Assembly: GCF_902459465.1 (NCBI RefSeq)
Contig: NC_047073.1
Coordinates: 7,627,036 to 7,691,035, forward strand
Length of the DNA: 64,000 nt
Direction: 5' to 3'
Source of the DNA: Asterias rubens
Taxonomy: Eukaryota > Echinodermata > Asteroidea > Forcipulatida > Asteriidae
The stretch's first letter is position 1. Each line of letters begins with the position of its first letter. The translations under genes were made by a program, and so were the position numbers. Under the pieces are notes generated by a model, which made no database searches, was not told the origin of the DNA, and was given only the letters and a program-made list of their open reading frames with translations. Positions 25,401 to 34,106 of this stretch are shown piece by piece.

Positions 25401-26447
25401 TGACCCAGATAGTGACCAAAGTGAAGAGCACTCTCAGGGAAGCAAACATAGATCCCGTTCCAATGGTAATCAATATGTAGGGATAACTTAAAGGCACTGG
25501 ACACCTTTGGTAATTGTCAAATATCATGCCTGTCTAATGTTAAAGACATTTAGTATTTAGATTTTCAGGTACATATGCTATTAAAACACACGCCCATTTT
25601 CATGTAATCATTTATGTTTGATCGTTTCAGATTGTGTTTGCTAAAGGTGCCCACCATGCAATCAAAGAGTTGTCTGAATCTGGCTATGATGTCGTCAGCC
25701 TGGACTGGACCATGCAACCAGAGGTAGCAAGGTAAACAGCTTCAATTATTATAACCATTTGTTTAAAGACAATGCAGATTAACTATTTTTTGTGTTTTAT
25801 CCTTCATTGATGTGATGATAAGCAATGTGTACCCGGTACTTTCTGAGAGTCCTGGGAAAAATCCACTGGTATACTTCTTGGATTCAAAATAAAACCCATG
25901 ACCCCATTCATCTAGAGCCTGGCCAAATTTTATAAAGGCTTTGTGCACCAAAACTTGCCTAGCACAAACAAATTTTGCTTAGCAAAAACAGGTGACCAGC
26001 CAGAATACCATTTAGTTACCAGTAACAGTTAATTTTTTTTTTTCACACCAAGAAAAGGAATTTCATGTACTTTTATAACATTACTAATAAAATAATGGAT
26101 GGAATTTAATTGAATTTGATGAAAGGAAACAGTATCAGAAAGGAAAAAGTCAGTAAATGTAGGCTCATTTTATTCCCCCCATTATCTATTGATATTTCAG
26201 GGCTACGGCTTCCACTGATGTGTCACTTCAAGGCAACTTGGACCCCTGTGCAATGTACGGCAGCAAAGAGGAGATTCAGCAGCTCGTTGGGAAGATGTTG
26301 TCCCGCTTTGGCACCCAGAGGTACATCGCTAACCTTGGGCACGGGGTCTACCCGGATTTCGACCCGGAGAATGTCGGAACATTTATAGACTCCATCCATG
26401 AGCAGTCTGAAGCAATTAATAAGAAGAATGGTGAGAAGAAGCTTTGA
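16439..26447 (+). CDS. UROD: Uroporphyrinogen decarboxylase (complete)
   Basis: Cytosolic fifth enzyme of haem synthesis; it removes four acetate carboxyls from uroporphyrinogen III to give coproporphyrinogen III. Nine exons: 16439-16462, 19385-19490, 20180-20259, 20495-20593, 21351-21512, 23406-23570, 25328-25465, 25631-25731, 26201-26447. All are GT-AG with matching phase, giving 373 aa (human 367). Residues known to matter in the human enzyme are present: R36 in [11 protein letters not shown] (human R37), D85 in IIFSDIL (D86), Y163 in TLMGYCIEG (Y164), S219 in VFDSNVG (S219), H339 in NLGHGVYPD (H339). The start ATG (MTSRKKEE) lies eight codons before the first intron, as in a short vertebrate-like first exon. 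The enzyme looks intact. Intron 1 (2.9 kb) contains another gene; introns 4, 5 and 6 carry large repeats. Confidence 0.97.
16463..17416. other. UROD intron 1, upstream of nested gene
   Basis: Probable promoter/5' region of the nested FLYWCH-like gene. It includes a perfect 14-bp-arm hairpin at 16640-16672 and several tgtcgac motifs at about 16430-16780. No TATA box or intron in the nested gene was confirmed. Confidence 0.4.
17417..18469 (+). CDS. FLYWCH-like zinc-finger protein, nested in UROD intron 1
   Basis: An uninterrupted ORF of 350 codons starts at ATG 17417. The frame stays open upstream to about 17387 but without an earlier ATG. The acidic N-terminus (residues 1-80) is followed by a FLYWCH-type segment at about 82-150: [15 protein letters not shown], then [14 protein letters not shown] with C118 and C123, then H142 and H147 as candidate zinc ligands in C-x4-C...H-x4-H order. 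The rest (150-350) is Ser/Gln-rich and probably disordered, ending in a short amphipathic stretch ([16 protein letters not shown]). FLYWCH domains bind DNA or protein in chromatin-linked factors; the role here is unknown. It lies on the same strand as UROD and has a poly(A) signal at 19002-19007, before UROD exon 2. A weak donor at 18448 (caacag|gttaga) could mean splicing rather than termination. A retroposed origin is possible. Confidence 0.7.
   Translation: MDSEDQKPSADELQRYIDQSGAEDSNALDNNKYHPETSISDELDSPDLEPCIDTTDHFGVNSNTSADLSYDLDNERTQSLSNIVSVIALKRGTGKGYVIQDYVFIRDRTRNGNMYLKCRNRSCKARAIISRLNQVSLAGSRHDPLCHPSGPVKSCSYPRQKLPCPEEITSPAFPTEPGSLNLTEVSAAEYQELEEIQRANYHQPRSSVSFGQSSAVFQNQETSNAGCSNINGNGLVQNTSLYHQQSASKGTSSAVPASLSQQLSSTPIYPSMTWKRNASLEDTNVASTTCPYPVRLNSVGGESLRLPATRTHTQHTQSHSQSIQAILRSFRDIRQTVSHLKTQQVRTRTS
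18470..19384. other. 3'UTR of nested gene and rest of UROD intron 1
   Basis: AATAAA occurs at 19002-19007. A decayed MITE with a gggcccaatttct end starts near 18510. There is no further coding signal before the UROD acceptor at 19384. Confidence 0.5.
20630..21260. repeat. CTGTT-rich minisatellite in UROD intron 4
   Basis: About nine to ten diverged units of roughly 65-75 bp, each with ttctgttctgtactgggac, caaagacccatcaaaatca and a gttctgttatcattctg segment. Several short ORFs here are by-products of the repeat. Confidence 0.85.
21536..22028. repeat. Foldback element FB-A, copy 1 (UROD intron 5)
   Basis: The first part is a large hairpin: gggaatcaatgtgtggtg...gaggcctggttctt pairs with aagaaccaggcctc...cacactttgattccc around a gagacgtagtcgagg centre. 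It is followed by a GC-rich tail with ccaatagg-like boxes and a cacgtgacgcgctctccacc stretch, ending ggtatttatgaat, which is the complement of attcataaatacc near 21705. Copies also lie at about 24308 and 38446. Confidence 0.85.
22029..23405. other. UROD intron 5, remainder, with a SINE
   Basis: About 23036-23355 is the tRNA-headed SINE (ggtggctgagtcactagggt, gaggttcgaatcctgttca, then a ggagcgctttgactgg tail ending in attattatt). A fragment near 22905-22940 (gcagctttatgaaattg) is a MITE end. No exon is seen. Confidence 0.6.
23571..25327. other. UROD intron 6 with GATT microsatellites and foldback copy
   Basis: (GATT)n tracts lie at about 23996-24040 and 24990-25030. FB-A copy 2 occupies about 24308-24866. 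The rest is AT-rich, with nothing coding. Confidence 0.6.
24308..24866. repeat. Foldback element FB-A, copy 2 (UROD intron 6)
   Basis: Very close in sequence and order to copy 1 and in the same orientation, with a slightly longer middle (cacaacacccctccagctat and nearby bases absent from copy 1). It ends ggtatttatgaat at 24866. Two CCAATAGGAA motifs and a CACGCCC box are present. Confidence 0.85.
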
Positions 26448-26660
26448 GAATAGGTCATTTCATGTAGCGGTGTTTTTGGCCAATCAAACTGGTCTATTTT
26501 TTGGGACTGCGCATCGGCAGGGACTACTATTTTGGCATAATTTGAATCGTATTTTGCATTGGTTACAGCACTATAGGACTCTTCCTCTGTACACAGATAC
26601 AGAGTCCAAACTGTTAAAGCCATTGGACCCTTTCGGTACAGAAAAAAAAGGATAACTTTC

Positions 26661-26772
26661 CGTATGGCGCCACCACCTTTTCACTCATTTTTACAGAAAG
26701 GGATATCTCATTGAGGTAAATTAGATACTATATTATTTCATATCGAATGAAAAAGTGGTGGCACCATACGGA
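26661..26772. repeat. Hairpin repeat after UROD stop
   Basis: The arms start with tccgtatggcgccaccacc and end with its near-complement ggtggcaccatacgga, about 28 bp each with few mismatches. A MITE-like end (ttaaagccattggaccc) lies just upstream at about 26613. Confidence 0.75.
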
Positions 26773-27077
26773 AACTTTTCCAAAAAAAAGAAAAAGTTCA
26801 CAGATTTACAAATAATTTTTGGCGTTTACAGAAGGTAATGGTGAAAGACTTTTTGAGAAAACGGTAAAACAATATAAATTCTCGTTAGCGAGAATTACGG
26901 ATTTGTTATAAACACATGTCATGACACGGCGAAACCCGCGAAAACAGGAGTGGGTTTTCCAGTTATTTTCTCCCGACTCCGATGTCCGATTGAGCCTAAA
27001 TTTCCACAGGATTGTTATTTTATATATAAGTTGTGATACACGAAGTGTGGAACTTGGACAATACTGTTTACCGAAAG

Positions 27078-27662
27078 TGCATTATGGCTTTAAGGCCCGT
27101 TTCTGGGGCGGAAAAATTTCAAAGCTTCGTAACTCAAATCTTACCTGCAACAAGCTACTAATTTCAACAGATTCACATTCCATGGCGGCATACATTTTTC
27201 TGCGGTGGGTTTTGGTCCTCATATATTCCTCACAAATCCGTCATTTTCGTAAATAATGCAGCTTCCAATGTTAAAAGATTCCTGTTTTGATTGTTTTCTC
27301 ACAGTGTTGTCTGTTGTCGTGCGTACACGTATACACTCGCGTGCAAGACGCATGATGCAAGTTTAGAGGCATGAATTCTTGGTCACTGTATCTTGACTGC
27401 ACAGCGTTAACACGTAACACAATTCAAATTTGTGCATCGTGCGTCTTGCGTACACATGGCAGACTGTGAGAGTACGAATAAAAATAGGAATTCGTTAACG
27501 TTGGGAGCTGCATTATTATAATATGAAAATGACGGATTTGTGAAGAATAACTTACGATCAAAACCCACCGCAGAAAAACATATGCTGCCATGGAATGTGT
27601 ACCTTGCAGGTAAGATTTGAGTTATGAAGTTGTGAACATTTTCCGCCCCAGAAATGTACCCT
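27078..27662. repeat. Long foldback element, ~180-bp arms
   Basis: The left arm 27078-27265 (ctggggcggaaaa; cattccatggcggcata; ctgcggtgggttttg; cacaaatccgtcatttt) is repeated in reverse complement at about 27480-27660. The spacer contains a shorter inverted pair (tacacg...gcaagacgcatgatgca). No ORF crosses it. Confidence 0.8.
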
Positions 27663-29639
27663 GATGTCCAGGATGTCACTGTAGTACAATACGAAAGTGT
27701 AAGGCCGCCAGGGCTAAGTGATAGGGGGCGCAGAGATCAAAAATCCTTGTGTTCATTCAAATTTAGAGCCATGGTAATCGGGGCGCTGATTATTGGACAG
27801 GCCAAGTTTAATTTCAACTCATTGGTGTTAGCAGTGGGTTTAATGGTTGTTATGGGCTGCCAGAGTACGCAGAAAGTAGTAAAATTTATTTAACTTTATA
27901 TACATCTGGAATTCTTGTGTTGGGAGTATAAAATAAGAAGATTTATTGAGAGCTTCAAGATTGATACACAGTTAAGATTTTGTGAAAGCAGCCACCTGGT
28001 TTTACAATAAGGTTAAATCAGTATTTATTATTTTTAGGGTGTTTTGATCAAGGGCTGTGGTGAAAGAAGGGAGTTCATTGCCTGGTGTATATTATTTTTG
28101 TTGAGGCATCTTTTGTAGCAAGCAATGAAAATGTTCTGAGGCATTATTAATATTTTCTGATACAATTAAGATTTTACTGGTGTTTAAAGAAATATTTATT
28201 TACAAACACCCAACTTGGTAAAAGTTCAGCAGAATGGGTGACCTGTGCTGGATTTCACACAGCACTAAGAATCGTCATAAAATGATTTGTCAATATCACT
28301 ATAGTGATTTGAATTGTGACATTACACTTTGCTAATGCACACACTCTGCTATCTCTCTAATCCTGTGGCTATGAACTATTCAAAATCAAACCATTGAGCG
28401 TTCCTTCTGAGTGATCTAAGAAATCTAGTCAATCCAAATCACGTGATTCATCATTGAGAAGGAGGGAATTTTAGAGTCAAGAAAGATAACACCATGGAAA
28501 CGTGACCTCACTGTGCAATAATATGCATCTTTTATACAACTTTGTATAGGATGTTGTATTTTATTTAAAGTGCACCTTTTGTAATGGCAAAATAGAAATG
28601 AACGGAGTGCATGTAACATTAATCCGTCCTCCCCAAAAAATCCTTGGGGGTCCAAGCACTAAATGCTGACATTACTGTTGGCTGGTGGCACCAGACTCGC
28701 ACACCAAACTGCCACAATGTACCATACCTTCCAGGCTAGCATTGGGTGCATGGGTTTCTCATGTTTGTACAGCTGACACTGAATTTCAGAAATTATGTGG
28801 ATAAATAATTATGATCGACAGCAGCTGAATATGATTTAATATGAAGGTTTCTTTTTTTATATTTTATATTTGTTTTCTGTAATAAACAAATATGTGACTC
28901 GACACTAAATAAGGTTCTCGATACAACAGACCAGAATTTAGTAAGCCCCGCCCACTACTACTCATTGGATGGGTGTAGAGGGTCGATCTTATGTTTGAGT
29001 TCATTAATATAAAATTAGTTTACATATTTTTCGCATGGTAACAGGTGTTTGAGGCCATTGTCTGTACTTCCCTATTGTATGTTTTTATTTGTTATTTAAT
29101 TTGTTTTGTTTTGAGGGTTTGTTGGGGGTGTTTATTTGTTTGTTTCCTAGGGGAGGGGGTTGTAAAAATAAACCTGACTTATGTTTCCTTACCGTTAGAG
29201 TTAAAGGCTCTGTTGGTTGTTTCAGATTTGGAATTTGAAGAAGGTGCTTGCAGCAGTGAAACAGAAATGAATTACTTTTGGTGAGAGTTAATAGGTTACA
29301 GACAAACTTTGTGGACAATTTCTGAAAGGAACTTTGTTTTAATTGATTGTGGTTATATGGACATTTATTACATGTACTTCCACCGTTATATTTGTTTTTG
29401 TTCAATACTCTTTACCATTTTAGTTTGTATCCGTTTTGAAAGATTCTTCAACAGTAGTTTTATGGTAATAAAAGGATATTTTAGTACATCTTTCGATTCG
29501 TAATTTGCTCATTTGTGATGAATATTTCACTTTTCTTCCACCTGAAAGCAAAGTGAAAAGGAGGCACGGTGTGGTCGCCTACTTGAAGGTGATGGGGAGG
29601 GGGCACCCAAAATCTTCTCTTGATAGCGAGTAGTGGCCA

Positions 29640-29995
29640 AGCCATCTATGTGCTTCAAACTCATGATACGGTGGCTAAGTCACCACAGTGGTGTGGGTTC
29701 AAATCCCAGTTTCCTTGGGCAAGACATTTTACTTGAGTATGCTCAAGACATCGGAGTGTAGGTTCGAATCTCGGTCATGACTCTTACTTCCTTGAGTAAC
29801 ACACTTCACTGTAGTTGCTTCCCTCCACCCAGGAGTAAATGGTTACGTTTGAGGGTAGAGATTGTTGTTGTGTATGGTCAGCAACCTGTGCACCCATTTG
29901 GGTGCTGGTGCTGCATACTCCCAAGGAGTTGACATGGTATCAGGAATGCTTAGCGCTCACTGAACAGGGGTTGTTGCTGGAAGGTGCTTTGGAAG
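29640..29995 (+). repeat. tRNA-derived SINE copy
   Basis: Head with tandem B-box-like motifs (gtgggttcaaatcccag and gtaggttcgaatctcggtc), body cacttcactgtagttgctt, and the gcatactcccaaggagttg core shared with copies near 23250, 49680 and 54720. Confidence 0.65.
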
Positions 29996-30075
29996 GACCT
30001 ACTTTGTTTGAAAAAAACATGCAAGGTCAACAGAATGGGTTAGCTTTAAGCATAGAGATAGGACCCGTCTTTAAG

Positions 30076-33000
30076 CTATAACATTTCTGACTTGGTCTCA
30101 AAATGTACACCCGTGAGTTCCGACTCTGAGTCACTGCTCCCTCGACCATCAAACAGATCACTGTCCTTGGTGACCCCATCATCGATGGTGTCATTGCAGC
30201 TGTAGAGATCCTTGCCCTGCATCGCAAGGATGTACATGTCCTCTGTTTTCCTCATGATGTCTGCTAGAGCAGATGTGTTTACCTGCGGTATGACAAAAGT
30301 ATAGCTCTGTTTTTTTTTATCCTTTTAAAAGAGTGGTGTTTTGGGTCTAGTGGTCCCCTCACCAAACCCCGTTCATATACAGAAATGCTCCAAACGAAAG
30401 AGGCTAAAATGAAACATCATTTTCCTCTGACAACTCACACCTGTTATCTCAACGTAATTGATTTTCCAAAAAGTGGACTTAATTCGATCATGCACTAACC
30501 AGTAGTGCTGCTGGAAAATAACTCTGTTCATCTATTTAGTGTCATGTCCCAAGTAATTCAATGTTAACACACTCCCACACTAAAAATGATGTAGGCCCTA
30601 TACTATCCGAGATTTTTGGCGCCAAACTCGAAAAATCTTTAAGGAGCTTTCCCAAAATGTGTTCTTAATACTGGTTTTGTTGGTTTCTTACCCTGAAGAA
30701 CCCACTGAATGGTGAGTCAAGATCAGCCACCACGTAGCAGAGAATGCTGATTGAGAATACAGTCATAATGCACATACAAAGCTCCATGCGATAGGACTGG
30801 GCCTAAAACGAGGAAGCATGAAACAGTGAAACAGTCGCCTCAAAATCACAAGCGAATGGTACTTTTTGTATGTAAAACATAAAACCAAATGTCCACAGAT
30901 TTACATTAAACTTACACGGTTTGAAGATAATGATGGTAGAAAGCTTCCCTTAAAATATTACTTGCTGAGGTGCTGTAGTTTTTGAGAAATCAGTAAAACA
31001 ATCTCACGAAATTTATTTTAGCATGTACAATGTAAACTGCGCCAATAAAGTATCTAAACACTTACAAATGGTCAGATATATCGGAACCTGAAACAGTATG
31101 CCACAAAATAATTATTCATTTCGAGTCACCGTTAATTTCTGCACATTTTGACACATCTTGTGTTGCGCTACGATGTTGTTTGGTGGATTTACGGGCACTT
31201 GAGTGGCTGAAGGTCGAATTTCAAAAGTTGCAAAAGCCCCTATTCAAGCTAAATCGTTGTATTGTGACGAGTAAGATCGGCGTTTCTTTTGCTCGCCTTT
31301 TATAAATGATGTTTTTTTGGTCGCGTTTTGGATAAATCGGTTGCGATGAACGTACTCACCAATAATTGTCAGTAACCAAGCAAAGGGGTCAAAGATGGGA
31401 GGCATACAACAAAGGTAAGACAGGGAAAGGTGTTTCAAGATCGTTGGTTTGATAGAAGCCGGAACGTCGATGCAAGCTGCAGCTCATCAGGTAAAAACGT
31501 CACCAGCGACGGTCAGTAAATGGTGGAATCGCTACCAAGCTCAGGGAAATGTGGACGACCTGCCAAGGAGTGGCCGTCCGAGGGTGACTTCTGCAGCAGA
31601 AGAAGAAAGTGAACAAGTCCATAAAGCCTGACACCACTCTCGAGGGGTTTGCGACGCATCCTGATCAGGAAATGGCAGGGGATTGACCAGGGACAGATCA
31701 GAGGTCTCATTGAGAGTATGAGAAGACGACTCCTTGCCGTTCAGGACAATGATGGAGGACACACCAAGAATGGAGGACAGGATAACAGCAGTTTTAGAGT
31801 TAAAGATACGGCAATTAATTTTATGGTCATGTAAACGAAACGAGTTTGTGTCTTTTGTCTTGCTTTTGTCTGAGTGTGATGCTTATGTGAGTTCCCTTTT
31901 GGAATTGGGGTGGATAGGGGCTTTTGCAACTTTTGAAATTCGACCTTAAGCCATTCAAGTGTCCATAAATCCACCAAACAACATCGTAGCGCAACACAAG
32001 ATGTGTCAAAACGTGCAGAAATTAACGGTGAATAGAAAAGAACAATTACATTTTTGTATACTATTTCAGGTTCCGATAAATCTGACCATTTGTAAGTGTT
32101 TAGATACTTTATTGGCGCAGTTTATTTACATTACTGATTTTTCATAATGATTGTTATGCTCAACGCAAATGTATTTTCCTGAACACGTCAAAGAATTGAC
32201 TTGTTAAGATTACATGTCAAAGGTAATAGTCCTTTTCACACGATCGAGAGCAATTTTAGCAGGGGCCCCTTGCTTCAAAGTTCCCAAGTGAAATCTTCTC
32301 AAACATTATTTGTTGTTCAAACGAGGTACATTTTGTAAACATTTAACAACCGCATGATCCAGTTTAGCAAGGGACCCTTGCTAAATTGCTCTCGTGTGAA
32401 AGGGGCTTTACTCCACGCACACTGCGTAGTTAACACCCAGTCAATCTGACTCAAAGATTTGTAGTCTGTTGTCATGAATCGGAGTTTTAAAAAACAACAG
32501 GGTCCTTACCTGAAGTAGGAGGACCCCAAAGAAAGCAAAGAAGCCCAAGAGCTCGAGGAATACACTATTATATTAAGTAACCTCAGGTTCAGACGTGGGA
32601 GGGAAAACCCCCTAGGAAAACCTACGCAGACAGGGACTGAAAACAATCCACACGCAAAGCTCCGGTCCGGGTATCGAACCGGGGTCCACATGGGTGAAAG
32701 GCAGCGACACAAACCACTGAGCCAACCTGACTGCACATCAGTGCAAAATTGTTTCGAACTGCCTAGCCATCGGGCTAGCTCGGTGATGGTATATGTAAGA
32801 CACTACAATGCAAAGGTCATGGGTTCAAATCCCTCCCCAGTGACTTGCCTGTGGTTTCTTCAAAGAACTTCGGAAAGTATATATACTGAGTAGAAACAAA
32901 CTATACTCTTTATCCCTGATTCCAATTTAACATCTCATTGATACAATGTTTAATGTATCTTCTATTAGAGACACTTTTGATCTTACATGCTTGGTCTTGA

Positions 33001-34106
33001 TCCGGTTGAGGTTTGAGTTCCTTCATGCTTGGTTGAGCCATAAACATTGCTTGTAGTCTTTCGTCGTGTCGTGATCTTCTTGTTATCTCAGTTCGCAAAG
33101 CCAGGTAAGACAAACCTTGGGAGAGCAAAATAAAGGAAACCGACAACATGTGAGTTGGACTTAGTATAACTGATAAAAGCTGCCACGAGAACACATTTTT
33201 TGCTATCAGCAAAGGCCTTGGTATGTTTTAGTTAGTCTGAAAGATTACTTTAAGAAGTTCATAATTTTTACCAGCTGACCATTTTTATGTGAAACATTTC
33301 CCTTTGAAATGAAGTCATATTTTGAGGAAACTGTATCTTTCTGAAACCCTATAAAATGCAACAGCTGATTTCGATTGTTACAACAACAAAAATAAGAACG
33401 ATGTGCATGGCATGCTTGTGGAGAAAAGATGAGTATTTTTGAAGATCGTATAGGGGGCCTACGGGAGTCAGTGTACGGAGTTTGGGAGATCATCCCGTAG
33501 CTTTGGTGCACATGAAACAATTAGAATTAGTCTTACAATCTTTGGCAGTAGTTTGTAAATATAAAATAACACATTTAACATGTCTAAAAAGGAAACTTCC
33601 ATAAATTGTTGATTTTTACCGACAATCAAGGTTGTGATGAGAATAAATGGAGGGAGAACTATCTCTGCCGGTGATGCGTAAAATGTGTCCTCAGACACAG
33701 GTATAATATTATCGTCAGTCGGTTCCACCTCTCCTTCGGGTTCCCCGGTCGGCTCAGCGTGTGGTTCTCCGGTCGGCTCAGCGTGTGGTTCTCCGGTCGG
33801 CTCAGCGTGTGGTTCTCCGGTCGGCTCAGCCTCTGGTTCTCCGGTCGGCTCAGCCTCTGGTTCTCCAGTCGGTTCTGGTTCGCCAGTTGGCTCTGGTTCT
33901 GGTTCCCCGGTCGGTTCTGGTTCTCCGGTCGGCTCAGACTCTGGTTCTCCAGTCGGTTCTGGTTCGCCAGCTGGCTCTGGTTCTGGTTCCCCGGTCGGTT
34001 CCGATTCGCCAGTTGGCTCAGCTTCCGGTTCCCCCATCGGTTCTGGTTCGCCAGTTGGCTCGGGTTCTGGCTCAGGGTTGGGTTTCCAAGCACTCTGTGT
34101 GACCAT
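30076..34106 (-). CDS. DUF4239-like membrane protein with Glu-Pro repeat region (model incomplete)
   Basis: The best-supported exons are the last two. 30692-30802 reads [20 protein letters not shown] (membrane span) followed by LDSPFSG, a DUF4239-type hallmark. 30076-30282 continues [12 protein letters not shown] and ends in an acidic cytoplasmic-looking tail. Upstream, 32510-32564 gives [18 protein letters not shown] in phase with them. Further up, 32987-33202 (two hydrophobic stretches, then [15 protein letters not shown]) joins in phase to 33620-34106, which encodes a Glu/Pro/Thr/Gly repeat and the span [14 protein letters not shown]. The join 32987 to 32564 does not keep phase, so an exon is missing or damaged; the middle helical region of DUF4239 is not seen. 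A signal peptide lies in another frame at about 34080-34207. DUF4239 proteins are bestrophin-like membrane proteins of unknown function. Confidence 0.45.
31035..32122 (+). mobile_element. Tc1/mariner-like deletion derivative with ~215-bp terminal inverted repeats
   Basis: The left end aactgcgccaataaagtatc is repeated as ggcgcagtt at the right end. Arms are near-identical from 31035 to about 31250 and from about 31908 to 32122. The target TA is duplicated on both sides (31033-31034, 32123-32124). The inner 650 bp keep only the 5' part of a transposase gene. The element is 1,088 bp against roughly 1.3-1.6 kb or more for intact relatives, so it is internally deleted and non-autonomous. Confidence 0.85.
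31422..31631 (+). pseudogene. Truncated Tc1-like transposase, DNA-binding part only
   Basis: The frame after an upstream stop reads [19 protein letters not shown], then [13 protein letters not shown] (helix-turn-helix), then [12 protein letters not shown], the GRPR linker motif typical of Tc1-family transposases. It stops at 31629-31631. The DDE catalytic domain is absent. Confidence 0.8.
33690..34080 (-). repeat. Coding-type minisatellite (12/18/24-bp units)
   Basis: Tandem units such as ggttctccggtcggctca plus gcgtgt, gcctct or variants. On the minus strand the likely frame reads [16 protein letters not shown] and EPTGEPEP blocks. All frames on both strands lack stops here, so several long ORFs overlap and only context can choose among them. 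Confidence 0.9.

Larger units (their letters stand above)
26448..30075. other. UROD 3' region and gap between UROD and the minus-strand membrane-protein gene
   Basis: It holds the hairpin 26661-26772, the long inverted repeat 27078-27662, possible poly(A) signals (for example aataaaca near 28881), and a SINE at about 29640-29990. No gene is recognised. Confidence 0.5.
30803..32509. other. Intron carrying a Tc1/mariner-type element
   Basis: Outside the transposon at 31035-32122 there is a MITE-like fragment near 30890-31015 (tccacagatttacattaa, agaaatcagtaaaacaatct) and AT-rich filler. The pair ttttagcaggggcccct and gtttagcaagggaccctt near 32260-32380 is a short repeat. Confidence 0.55.
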
